NCBI RefSeq assembly: GCF_947654165.1
Contig: NZ_CANTKB010000007.1
Location: 71,583-135,582, forward strand
DNA from: an uncultured Blautia sp.
Lineage (GTDB): Bacteria; Bacillota; Clostridia; Lachnospirales; Lachnospiraceae
DNA: 64,000 nucleotides
Reading direction: 5' to 3'
In this document: positions 43,626 through 51,327 of the stretch, in pieces
Layout of the letters: every line of letters begins with the position of its first letter
Numbering within the stretch: position 1 is the stretch's first letter
Notes under the pieces: generated by a model
Told to the model about the DNA's origin: nothing
Databases searched by the model: none
Seen by the model: the letters and a program-made list of their open reading frames with translations, nothing else
Made by a program: the position numbers and the translations under genes

Positions 43626-45044
43626 ATGGGCGGAATATTTGGAGTAACCTCTAAGTCCAGTTGTACCTTGGACTTATTTTTCGGAACAGATTACCATTCT
43701 CATTTAGGTACCAGACGAGGGGGGATGGCCGTATACGGCTCTCAGGGCTTTCATCGTTCAATTCACAACATTGAAAACACACCTTTCCGTACAAAATTTG
43801 ACGGAGACTTAGACGAACTGGAAGGCACTTCCGGCATTGGCTGTATCTCAGACAACGAGCCACAGCCTCTTATGGTTCAATCACATTTGGGAATCTTTGC
43901 CATTACCACTGTAGGAAAGATCAACAACATGGATGAGCTGGTAGACATCTCGTACAAAAACGGCTGCACACATTTTCTGGAAATGAGCGGCGGCGGCATC
44001 AATCCTACGGAAATGGTGGCATCTCTTATCAATCAGCAGGCAACCATCGTAGACGGTATCCGTTACGCACAGGAACTGATCCAGGGTTCTATGACTCTCA
44101 TGCTTCTCACACCGGACGGCATTTACGCAGCCAGAGACCGTATGGGACGTACCCCTCTGGTCATCGGTCACAAAGAGGGATCCTACTGTGCTTCTTTTGA
44201 AAGTTTTGCTTACCTGAATCTTGGGTATGAAACTCTGCGGGAATTAGGACCGGGAGAAATCGTATTTATCACTCCGGAAAGCGTACAGACACTCTCAGAA
44301 CCATTAAACGAGATGAAGATCTGCTCTTTCCTCTGGGTCTATTACGGATATCCTACTTCTACCTACGAAGGAATCAATGTAGAAACCATGCGTTATGACT
44401 GCGGAAAGCAGCTTGCAAAACGTGATGCCATAAGAGACGATGTAAATCCCGATCTGGTAGCAGGAATTCCGGACTCCGGAATTGCCCATGCCATTGGGTA
44501 TGCAAATGCCTCAGGTATCCCATTTGCACGTCCTTTTATTAAATATACACCAACCTGGCCTCGTTCCTTCATGCCATCCAGGCAGGAACAGAGAAACTTG
44601 ATTGCCAAAATGAAGCTGATTCCAGTGGAAGCACTCATCAAAAACCGCAGTCTTCTGCTGATCGATGATTCTATTGTCCGCGGAACACAGCTTCGGGAAA
44701 CCACAGAATTCTTATACAACAGCGGAGCAAAAGAAGTACACATCCGTCCGGCATGCCCGCCTCTGATGTTTGGCTGTCCATACTTGAACTTCTCACGTTC
44801 CAAATCTGAGATGGATCTGATCACCAGACGGATCATCGCAGAAAGAGAAGGTGAGAACGTCAGCCGTGAGATTCTGGATACTTATGCAGATCCGAATTCT
44901 CAGAATTACAAGGAAATGCTGGAGGAAATCGCCAAAAAGCTGAATTTCACTACCCTGCATTACCACCGGCTGGATGACCTTCTGGCTTCCATTCCACTGG
45001 AGCCATGCAAGGTATGTACTTATTGCTTTAACGGAAAGAAATAA
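43626..45044 (+). CDS. Amidophosphoribosyltransferase-like protein lacking the catalytic Cys
   Basis: A 472-residue PurF homologue. The phosphoribosyltransferase half is intact, with PRPP loop LLLIDDSIVRGTQLRE (343-358), and the Fe-S ligand positions of Bacillus-type PurF are kept (Cys233, 384, 461, 464). The N-terminus reads MGGIFGV instead of MCGIxG: the nucleophile Cys that PurF uses after Met removal is Gly. The usual HNGN oxyanion block is replaced around GIFAITTVGKINN. No alternative start restores a Cys. It should lack glutaminase activity: either an ammonia-using enzyme, a regulator or a divergent function. A true PurF is presumably elsewhere. Confidence 0.85.
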   Translation: MGGIFGVTSKSSCTLDLFFGTDYHSHLGTRRGGMAVYGSQGFHRSIHNIENTPFRTKFDGDLDELEGTSGIGCISDNEPQPLMVQSHLGIFAITTVGKINNMDELVDISYKNGCTHFLEMSGGGINPTEMVASLINQQATIVDGIRYAQELIQGSMTLMLLTPDGIYAARDRMGRTPLVIGHKEGSYCASFESFAYLNLGYETLRELGPGEIVFITPESVQTLSEPLNEMKICSFLWVYYGYPTSTYEGINVETMRYDCGKQLAKRDAIRDDVNPDLVAGIPDSGIAHAIGYANASGIPFARPFIKYTPTWPRSFMPSRQEQRNLIAKMKLIPVEALIKNRSLLLIDDSIVRGTQLRETTEFLYNSGAKEVHIRPACPPLMFGCPYLNFSRSKSEMDLITRRIIAEREGENVSREILDTYADPNSQNYKEMLEEIAKKLNFTTLHYHRLDDLLASIPLEPCKVCTYCFNGKK

Positions 45045-45049
45045 AACAC

Positions 45050-45103
45050 AAAAAACTTCTGAAAACAGAGGAATGGTTTCCTTCTGTTTCAGAAGTTTTT
45101 TAT
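45050..45103 (+). terminator. Terminator of the PurF-like gene
   Basis: AAAAACTTCTGAAAACAG pairs with CTGTTTCAGAAGTTTTT (one base bulged), followed by a T-rich tail. Confidence 0.85.
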
Positions 45104-45187
45104 CTTCTTTTTTATAAAAAATATCCCCCCGGCTGTCACTCCTATCCCCAAAAACAGTACCAGATCCATTGCTGCAGCAGGCGAATC
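45089..45187 (-). pseudogene. Relic of a sortase-anchored surface protein C-terminus
   Basis: The minus strand encodes 32 residues and a stop with the layout of a cell-wall sorting tail: DSPAAAMDLVLF, a hydrophobic span LFLGIGVTAGGIFFI, then KKKIKNF. Immediately upstream, in a shifted frame, the DNA reads IGTG, as expected for the end of an LPxTG-type region. No gene body is left. A chance short membrane peptide is the alternative. Confidence 0.45.
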
Positions 45188-45223
45188 CCTGTTCCAATAT
45201 ATTTTCAGTTGAAAATTCTATTT

Positions 45224-45462
45224 TGTAATTTTTAGCCTACCTTTTTCGGGCACGAATAGGTGGGTTTTCATTAATCCTGAAATTACACCTACTTATTTTG
45301 AAGACAAATAGGCTGCTGAGCAAAACTTTCTAAATTTGGCCTATGTTTTCCTCTAGAAAAATAAGTGGAAAAATGTAAATCTTGGGATTTAGCCTATTGA
45401 GCCCACAAAAAAGTAGGTTAGAACGAAGAAATTGCGAAATTTAGCCTACTATTTATTGTCTG
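45224..45462. repeat. Degenerate 52-bp-period array of CCTA/TAGG boxes
   Basis: CCTA boxes begin at 45236, 45288, 45340, 45393 and 45445, that is spacings of 52, 52, 53 and 52. Each is preceded by an AAATTTAG-like block. In three of four units an AGG triplet ends exactly 25 bases after the first C of the box (mostly AATAGG); in the third it is shifted by an insertion. Within a unit CCTAxTTxTTT and AAATAGG can pair. The rest of each unit has diverged. 52 bases is close to five helical turns, which suits binding sites on one DNA face. Not coding: the period is not a multiple of three. Confidence 0.8.
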
Positions 45463-45518
45463 GCTGATAAAATCCAGAACCCTGTAAGTACTTTCTACTG
45501 ATGCCGGCATAGCTTTTT

Positions 45519-45719
45519 TTATATTTTCCGAACACCAACATCACCTATGCCGTTCCTGCTGCCTTCTCCGCTGTAATAGTGCCAATACCGGTAAATATAA
45601 CCAATCCAGTACATCACTTCTTTAGAAAGAATCTCACTGGTTCTAAGTTTCTCTTCCCCTACCCATTTTGTAGTTGTAAGCGTATTTCCTTTATCATTTT
45701 CTCCATTTCTATTCCCTTC
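45519..45719 (-). pseudogene. Fragment of a small conserved protein, frameshifted
   Basis: A 66-codon open stretch reads TTTKWVGEEKLRTSEILSKE followed by VMYWIGYIYRYWHYYSGEGS, then drifts into an unrelated short end. The aromatic VMYWIGYIYRYWHYY segment looks like part of a small Firmicute protein I have seen near toxin-antitoxin-like genes, but I cannot name the family. There is no convincing start codon or ribosome site, and the end looks shifted out of frame. Confidence 0.45.
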
Positions 45720-45765
45720 AAAAAAAATATAACATCGGCTATATAAAAAGTATAGCCAATGTTAT
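45720..45765 (-). terminator. Terminator of ddh-yitT
   Basis: Minus strand: ATAACATTGGCTATA, a 7-base loop, TATAGCCGATGTTAT (one mismatch), then eight T, starting 10 bases behind the yitT stop. Confidence 0.9.
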
Positions 45766-45774
45766 ATCTCTTTG

Positions 45775-46641
45775 TTAATAATTCGATTTCTGATAAAACC
45801 TTCCTATCAGGGTATCTGTTTTCACCACATTCACAAACGCCTTGGGATCCGCCTCCATGACCCTCTGGATCAGCATCTTGGCCTCCATAGTGGAAACCAC
45901 TGAATAGATCATCTTGCGTTTTTCATTGGAATACATTCCTGTGGCTGAAAACTCCGTGGCACTGTGATTGGTCACCTCTGCAATCGCCTGGTATACAGCA
46001 TCTGCCTCTTCTGTCACCACAAACAGCGTCACTTTCTTCTGAACCTGGTACAGCAGATGAATCACCTGTGTGGAGGTATACTGGAAGATAATGGAATACA
46101 GTGCTTTATCCCATCCGAAAAGATATCCGGCCAGCAGCAGGATCGCCACATTTCCAATAAGAATATAGTTCCACACATCTTTCTTTTTCTTCTCAGCAAA
46201 ATAAATGGCAATAAAATCCGTTCCGCCTGTGGAAGCCCCGCCGAGAAGGGCAATACTTATGGCAACTCCGTTGATCAGTCCGCCGAAAATACAGATAAGC
46301 AGTATATCTTCTGTGATCGGAATCGCCTGAACCATATCTGTGATAAAACTGGTTGCCACAACCAAGATACCGGTGATCACGGTAAAACGCTTTCCAATGG
46401 CTTTAAAACTAATGATTGCAGGAATTGCATTTAATGCCAGACTGATGGGGGAAAATGGAACTGTAATATCAAAAAATCTGTCACAGATGGTCTGTATCAG
46501 CAAGGTCACTCCATTGAAGCCACCCGGATACAGTCCGCCTGCCCGCACAAAGGTTTTAATATTGACTGCCATGATCACCGCACCGATCAGACCAAAGATC
46601 AATCGCTTGCTTTCCTTTTTCCAATCAATTTTCTGACTCAA
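45775..46641 (-). CDS. YitT family membrane protein (DUF161/DUF2179)
   Basis: A 288-residue protein with five or six membrane helices in the first 200 residues (GGLYPGGFNGVTLLIQTICD, LLGGASTGGTDFIAIYFAEK) and a cytoplasmic DUF2179 domain at the end (KRKMIYSVVSTMEAKMLIQR). The function of the family is unknown. The start appears to be TTG, with GAGG 8 bases upstream. It lies 26 bases behind ddh in the same unit, perhaps linked to lysine/DAP metabolism or simply cotranscribed. Confidence 0.88.
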   Translation of the reverse strand: MSQKIDWKKESKRLIFGLIGAVIMAVNIKTFVRAGGLYPGGFNGVTLLIQTICDRFFDITVPFSPISLALNAIPAIISFKAIGKRFTVITGILVVATSFITDMVQAIPITEDILLICIFGGLINGVAISIALLGGASTGGTDFIAIYFAEKKKKDVWNYILIGNVAILLLAGYLFGWDKALYSIIFQYTSTQVIHLLYQVQKKVTLFVVTEEADAVYQAIAEVTNHSATEFSATGMYSNEKRKMIYSVVSTMEAKMLIQRVMEADPKAFVNVVKTDTLIGRFYQKSNY

Positions 46642-46667
46642 TATTCTGACCTCACTTTTAAAGAAAA

Positions 46668-47654
46668 TTACAGCATATGTGCACGCAGTTCTTCCGGAGT
46701 CTGAGCACTTAAATAAACAGGAGCCACATCAAATACTGTCTTGCATCCTGTCTGTCCCTCTTTGCTCAGACGGTAGGCAGCTCTTGCATAAGCAGCAATG
46801 ACAGAAGAAGTAAATTCCGGATTTGAATCTAATTTCAAGCTGTATTCAATCACATGGTCATGCTCATCTTCCCATCCGGTTTTTCCGGTACGAATGACAA
46901 ATCCTCCATGTGGAAGCCCTGTATGGTTCTTTTTCATTTCTTCTTCTGAGATAAAATGTACCGTTGTATCATATTCATCAAAGTAGTTTGGCATTGTCTT
47001 AATCTCTGTCTCAATTTTTGCCTTGTCAGCACCTTCTTCTGCTACTACAAACACCTCTCTTGTGTGTTTTTCTCTGGTAGTCAGTTCCGGATTTTCTCCA
47101 CTTCTTACTGCATCTAACGCAGCTTCTACCGGAATGGTGTACTGTCTTGCATCTATAACCCCTTCGATTCTGCGAACTGCATCAGAATGTCCCTGGCTCA
47201 CACCTTTTCCCCAGAATGTATAGTCTTTACCGTCCGGAAGAATTGCATTTGCATACAAACGGTTCAGAGAGAACATACCCGGATCCCATCCGACAGAAAT
47301 CATGGCCACATGATTTCCCTTCTTTGCCGCTTCATCCACAGCCGCAAAGTGTTCCGGTATTCTGGCATGGGTATCGAAACTGTCTACCACATTAAAATAC
47401 TCTGCGTACTTCGGTGTCTGTACCGGCAGGTCTGTAGCACTTCCTCCGCAGATGATCAGGACATCCAGTTCATCCTTCATCTTCACTGCTTCATCCACAT
47501 GATAGACCTTTGCTGTGTCTGTCAATATTTTTACATCTTCGGGATTACGTCGTGTAAACACGGCTTTTAATTCCATGTCCGGATTATGCTTTACTGCACA
47601 TTCCACACCACGCCCAAGGTTACCGTAGCCTAAAATTCCAATTCTAATACTCAT
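46668..47654 (-). CDS. ddh: meso-Diaminopimelate D-dehydrogenase
   Basis: NADPH-dependent enzyme of the short dehydrogenase branch of lysine and cell-wall DAP synthesis. The 328-residue protein has the Rossmann loop RIGILGYGNLGRGVE, the block ICGGSATDLPVQTP, VVDSFDTHARIP and the substrate-binding VGWDPGMFSLNR, MPNYFDEYDTTVHF. Start ATG with GAGGAG at 8 bases; a GTG three codons upstream is less likely. Confidence 0.95.
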   Translation of the reverse strand: MSIRIGILGYGNLGRGVECAVKHNPDMELKAVFTRRNPEDVKILTDTAKVYHVDEAVKMKDELDVLIICGGSATDLPVQTPKYAEYFNVVDSFDTHARIPEHFAAVDEAAKKGNHVAMISVGWDPGMFSLNRLYANAILPDGKDYTFWGKGVSQGHSDAVRRIEGVIDARQYTIPVEAALDAVRSGENPELTTREKHTREVFVVAEEGADKAKIETEIKTMPNYFDEYDTTVHFISEEEMKKNHTGLPHGGFVIRTGKTGWEDEHDHVIEYSLKLDSNPEFTSSVIAAYARAAYRLSKEGQTGCKTVFDVAPVYLSAQTPEELRAHML

Positions 47655-47691
47655 GTCAAACACTCCTCGCTATCTTTTTGCGTTCATTACT

Positions 47692-47731
47692 TTTACTTAG
47701 TAAAGTATATCAAAAAATCCGTTCTTGTCAA
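47692..47731 (-). promoter_or_regulatory. Promoter of ddh-yitT with overlapping palindrome
   Basis: TTGACA, 16 bases, TATACT on the minus strand. Overlapping the end of the -10 and the start site is TTTACT-T-AGTAAA (plus strand), a perfect 13-base palindrome that could be an operator. Confidence 0.6.
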
Positions 47732-47748
47732 TCCACGAATTCACCGAA

Positions 47749-49080
47749 TCAGCCGATTCCTCCATAAAAAATTCCTAAAATATATACAAGAACCGTCAGT
47801 CCCACAAAAAAGTATTTCGTAGCAGGTTCAAACCATGCTCCCAGCTTCTTTTCTCTTCCAAGCTGCACCTGTTCCCTGGCAAATCCTTTCGGGCAGACCC
47901 AGAAAAACATCACTGCTGCCAAAAGTGCTCCCAGAGGAATGATATAGATAGAAACCACATCCATCCACATGCTGACCATATCTCCGTTTTCGATAAAAAT
48001 ACCGATGATGCAAGCTGCTGCCGCTACAATCCCCACGGCTGCCGCTCTGGACAACTGAAACTGATTCTGCAGTGCTTCAATGGGTGTTTCAAATAAATTC
48101 ATAAGAGAGGTTATGGCTGCAAACAGTACTGCAATAAAAAATACAATGGCGAACAACTGTCCAAAAGTCATCTGCCGGAACACACTTGGCAGAGTAATAA
48201 ACATCAGCGGAGGCCCTGCAGATACATCCATGCCAAAAGCAAATACCGCCGGAATCACCACCAGACCGGCCAGAAGGGCTGCACAGGTATCAAAAAACGC
48301 TACATTTCTGGCACTGTAGACAACATCCGTATCTTTTGTCAGATAACTTCCATAAACAATGGTACCGGAACCGGCCAGAGACAGGGAAAAGAATGCCTGC
48401 CCCAGAGCAAACACCCAGGTCTTTGGATTTGCCAGATACTCCCATTTGGGAACAAACAAATATCGATAGCCCTCTGCAACGTTTCCAAGAGTAAATACCC
48501 GCACCATTAAGATCACAAAAAACACAAAAAATACAGGCATCATAATCTTGTTCATTTTCTCAATGCCTTTGGAAATCCCGAAAATCATAATCAGAAACGT
48601 GATTCCTAGCCCCAGAAAATGCCACCCCACACTGCCGAAATTGCCGGCGATCTCCCCGAAATAAGCGGCTGTATCCGTAGTTTTCATTAATTCTCCGGTA
48701 ACTGCTCCCCACAGGAAACGTAAGAACCATCCGACCACCACGGAATATCCCACTGCAATGGCAAAAGAGCCCAAAACAGGAATCATACCAAGAAGTTTTC
48801 CCCCTTTTTTCCCTCTTAATTCCATTGCTTTTCCAAAAGCTCCAAGAGGTCCTGTCTTCATGGCACGTCCAAAGGCCATCTCTCCGACAACTCCCGAAAA
48901 ACCAAGGATTGCCACAAAAATAAAATAAGGAATCAAAAAAGCAGCTCCCCCGTACTGCCCCGTCCGATAGGGAAACATCCAGATATTCCCCATCCCTACT
49001 GCAGAGCCGATGCATGCCACAATAAATCCAAATCTGGATCCAAAGACTTCTCTCTTCTGCCCTGCCTGTCTCTTCTTCAT
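47749..49080 (-). CDS. Sodium-dependent transporter, NSS (SNF) family
   Basis: A 443-residue LeuT-fold symporter. TM1 contains ACIGSAVGMGNIWMFPYRTG with the broken-helix substrate site, followed by GGAAFLIPYFIFVAILG; ten or more helices are visible. Substrates are usually amino acids or related amines, which suits a strain that ferments amino acids. The inner start after GGAGGAG was taken. It lies alone between two other units on the minus strand. Confidence 0.9.
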   Translation of the reverse strand: MKKRQAGQKREVFGSRFGFIVACIGSAVGMGNIWMFPYRTGQYGGAAFLIPYFIFVAILGFSGVVGEMAFGRAMKTGPLGAFGKAMELRGKKGGKLLGMIPVLGSFAIAVGYSVVVGWFLRFLWGAVTGELMKTTDTAAYFGEIAGNFGSVGWHFLGLGITFLIMIFGISKGIEKMNKIMMPVFFVFFVILMVRVFTLGNVAEGYRYLFVPKWEYLANPKTWVFALGQAFFSLSLAGSGTIVYGSYLTKDTDVVYSARNVAFFDTCAALLAGLVVIPAVFAFGMDVSAGPPLMFITLPSVFRQMTFGQLFAIVFFIAVLFAAITSLMNLFETPIEALQNQFQLSRAAAVGIVAAAACIIGIFIENGDMVSMWMDVVSIYIIPLGALLAAVMFFWVCPKGFAREQVQLGREKKLGAWFEPATKYFFVGLTVLVYILGIFYGGIG

Positions 49081-49127
49081 ATGCTGTCTCCTCCTTCTGT
49101 TTCTTTCACACTTCACATCAGTATAAC

Positions 49128-49161
49128 ACAGGAGGCACCTCCCATGGAAGTGCCTCCTGTT
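49128..49161 (-). terminator. Hairpin behind the AICAR formyltransferase gene
   Basis: ACAGGAGGCAC and GTGCCTCCTGT around a partly paired centre, 30 bases behind the stop. The T run after it is better on the plus strand than on the minus strand, where the operon needs it. Confidence 0.55.
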
Positions 49162-49190
49162 ATTTTTCTCAAGTAAATTTTCAGTATCTT

Positions 49191-50375
49191 TTAGTGATGG
49201 AACAGACGGATACCAGTAAACGCCATAACCATATGATATTTATTGCAGGTATCAATCACAGCATCATCACGCACAGAACCGCCCGGCTGTGCAATATAAG
49301 TTACACCGCTCTTGTGAGCACGCTCAATGTTATCTGAGAATGGGAAGAATGCATCAGAACCTAAGGTTACATCTGTCATTTTATCCAGCCATGCACGTTT
49401 CTCTTCTCTTGTGAACACAGATGGTTTTTCTGTGAATATGTTTTCCCATGCTCCGTCAGCAAGAACATCCATATATTCCTCACCGATGTAAACATCAATG
49501 GCATTGTCACGTTCTGCTCTTGTGATGGTATCTTTAAATGGCAGATTAAGCACTTTTTCACTCTGTCTTAACCACCAGTTATCTGCTTTCTGACCTGCCA
49601 GACGTGTACAGTGTACACGGGACTGCTGACCGGCACCCACACCGATTGCCTGTCCGTCTTTTACGAAGCATACGGAATTAGACTGTGTATATTTCAAAAT
49701 AATGAGAGAAACTTTTAAATCTCTCTTTGCTTCTTCTGTAAGTGCTTTGTTTTCAGTCACAATATTTGAGATCAGTTCATCATCAATTGCCAGTTCCTGA
49801 CGCCCCTGCTCAAATGTGATTCCGAATACTTCCTTGTGCTCTAATGGAGCAGGCACATAATCCGGATCAATCTCAATCACATTATAATTTCCTTTTTTCT
49901 TCTGTCCCAGGATTTCCAGAGCTTCCTCTGTATATCCCGGTGCGATCACACCGTCAGATACCTCTCTTTTAATGAGAAGAGCCGTATCCTTGTCACACAC
50001 ATCAGAGAGAGAAATAAAATCACCAAAAGAAGACATACGGTCAGCACCTCTTGCTCTTGCATATGCACAGGCGATTGGTGAGAAGTTCTTCCAGTCCATA
50101 TCGTCTACCCAGTAAATCTTTGCCAGGGTTTCTGTCAGAGGAAGTCCCACTGCTGCACCTGCCGGAGATACATGTTTGAAAGAAGTTGCAGCCGGAAGAC
50201 CTGTTGCTTGCTTTAAATCTCTTACAAGCTGCCAGCCATTAAAAGCGTCTAAAAAGTTAATATACCCCGGTTTTCCTGACAAAACCTTGATCGGCAGTTC
50301 TTCCTTGTTTGCCATGTAGATTTTAGATGGTTTCTGATTTGGGTTACATCCATATTTTAAAGCTAACTCTTTCAT
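49191..50375 (-). CDS. purH: AICAR formyltransferase, stand-alone (PurH C-domain type)
   Basis: A 394-residue protein with only the formyltransferase domain of PurH, converting AICAR to FAICAR with 10-formyl-THF. The catalytic Lys-His is in SFKHVSPAGAAVG. Other blocks are KYTQSNSVCFVKDGQAIGVG, GQQSRVHC, SDAFFPFSDNIERA and YIAQPGGSVRDD. The IMP cyclohydrolase half of bifunctional PurH is missing and is replaced by the unrelated PurO-type protein encoded 20 bases upstream. Confidence 0.93.
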   Translation of the reverse strand: MKELALKYGCNPNQKPSKIYMANKEELPIKVLSGKPGYINFLDAFNGWQLVRDLKQATGLPAATSFKHVSPAGAAVGLPLTETLAKIYWVDDMDWKNFSPIACAYARARGADRMSSFGDFISLSDVCDKDTALLIKREVSDGVIAPGYTEEALEILGQKKKGNYNVIEIDPDYVPAPLEHKEVFGITFEQGRQELAIDDELISNIVTENKALTEEAKRDLKVSLIILKYTQSNSVCFVKDGQAIGVGAGQQSRVHCTRLAGQKADNWWLRQSEKVLNLPFKDTITRAERDNAIDVYIGEEYMDVLADGAWENIFTEKPSVFTREEKRAWLDKMTDVTLGSDAFFPFSDNIERAHKSGVTYIAQPGGSVRDDAVIDTCNKYHMVMAFTGIRLFHH

Positions 50376-50395
50376 AATTCGTTCCCTTCCCTGTT

Positions 50396-51109
50396 TTATT
50401 TATTCTTATTTACGATTCTTGTTTCATAAGTACCTGCAGCAATATCAATAAAACGTACAAATAAAGAAACTTTGTTGTCTTCATTCAGACCTTCCCATAC
50501 TTCTTTGGTAAAGGCATCAATGTCATTTGGGATTCCTACTAACTTCGGTTCTCCCTCAAAGCTTGGAAGAGGATTTCCGTCATGCATATAAGTGTGAATG
50601 AAATGTCCTTCTCCGGCAACAGGATTTTCGTATGCAAAAGTGTAACGATTACATGCATCCGGATTTCCATTGTTGCTCTTTAAGATAGACATTGCATAAT
50701 TATATTTTCCGTTTTCCACATGCATAATACCGGAAATACGAGGTGTATAGTTTGGTGCATCCGGCTCAAACTCACGGCATCTTAAGGACTGCTCAAAAGT
50801 CATCTGTTTATCCATTCCTTCATAAATGGTATCGGTCTGGTCTCCGTTTGTCACAATCGTCTTATTTCCTAATACACGTACCGGTGCATAAATAATCAGA
50901 CTTGGATCTACCAGTTTAGAAGGATCAAATGCCTGTGTACGGATTCCCTGTCCTTCTTCTACAAAGACACGGTTTCTGCTGTTTTCACTTCTTCCCATAA
51001 TAAAATAAGCAGCTACTGCCTTTTTCCCATCTTCTGATTTTCCAAGGACAATACCGCGTCCCGGATAGGCATTTTCCTTTAATTCGTTTACCAGTGATAA
51101 CATTTCCAT
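50396..51109 (-). CDS. purO: IMP cyclohydrolase, PurO type
   Basis: A 237-residue protein of the PurO/IMP_cyclohyd family (YPGRGIVLGKSEDGK, AYFIMGRSENSRNRVF, DPSLIIYAPVRVLG, GDQTDTIYEG), closing the purine ring of FAICAR to give IMP. PurO was first described in methanogens and also occurs in some Clostridia. An open frame continues 59 codons upstream, but that part is the riboswitch leader. The ATG with AAAGGAG at 9 bases is the true start. It is controlled by the ZTP riboswitch and cotranscribed with the formyltransferase that supplies its substrate. Confidence 0.92.
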   Translation of the reverse strand: MEMLSLVNELKENAYPGRGIVLGKSEDGKKAVAAYFIMGRSENSRNRVFVEEGQGIRTQAFDPSKLVDPSLIIYAPVRVLGNKTIVTNGDQTDTIYEGMDKQMTFEQSLRCREFEPDAPNYTPRISGIMHVENGKYNYAMSILKSNNGNPDACNRYTFAYENPVAGEGHFIHTYMHDGNPLPSFEGEPKLVGIPNDIDAFTKEVWEGLNEDNKVSLFVRFIDIAAGTYETRIVNKNK

Positions 51110-51197
51110 AGAATCATTCTCCTTTATATTTGGAATATTGCACTTTACAGTGCAGTGAATAGATACCCGGAACAGAAGAAAAAGAATGAACACATAC

Positions 51198-51234
51198 AAA
51201 AAAGCCCACTGCCCGAGCATATATGCCCAGACGG
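51198..51234 (-). terminator. Intrinsic terminator (expression platform) of the ZTP riboswitch
   Basis: Minus strand: CCGTCTGGGCAT pairs with ATGCTCGGGCAG, followed by TGGGC and six T. Its left arm is the conserved 3' segment of the aptamer, so terminator and ligand-bound aptamer are mutually exclusive: ZTP should switch the operon on. Confidence 0.85.
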
Positions 51235-51292
51235 TCGGCTTCCCTGGCTTATACTCCCTGTGGTCATTTCCACTTCCGTCAGTCATATAAGC
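51224..51292 (-). promoter_or_regulatory. ZTP riboswitch (pfl motif) aptamer
   Basis: On the minus strand: ATATGACTGACGGAA, hairpin GTGGAAATGACCAC, AGGGAG, and the 3' element AGCCGACCGTCTGGGC. This matches the pfl consensus (GUGACUGGCG... GUGGG..CCAC..GGGGAG ... CCGCCUGGGC). Outer stem GCTTATA/TATAAGC closes the first subdomain. ZTP (AICAR triphosphate) accumulates when 10-formyl-THF is short, exactly the cofactor of the formyltransferase encoded downstream. Confidence 0.9.
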
Positions 51293-51298
51293 ACTTAA

Positions 51299-51327
51299 AA
51301 CATACCATGTTCAATTTACCTTGTCAA
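51299..51327 (-). promoter_or_regulatory. Promoter of the riboswitch-purO-purH operon
   Basis: TTGACA, 17 bases, TATGTT on the minus strand; transcription would begin at the 5' edge of the aptamer. The -35 lies within the last codons of the rluA-type pseudogene. Confidence 0.8.

Noticed and set aside
44793..45197. 134-codon minus-strand frame over the end of the PurF-like gene
   Set aside because: It is the complement of a real gene for half its length; only its distal part overlaps the sortase-tail relic, in another frame.
45224..45462. CRISPR array reading of the 52-base repeats
   Set aside because: Conserved blocks are only 4-12 bases and degenerate, there is no uniform repeat of 24-37 bases, and no cas genes are present.
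49128..49161. Reading this hairpin as a plus-strand terminator
   Set aside because: The T run favours the plus strand, but no plus-strand gene or promoter precedes it.
51110..51286. 59-residue N-terminal extension of the IMP cyclohydrolase
   Set aside because: The frame is open, but this DNA is the ZTP riboswitch and its terminator; the inner ATG has the ribosome site and matches PurO proteins.
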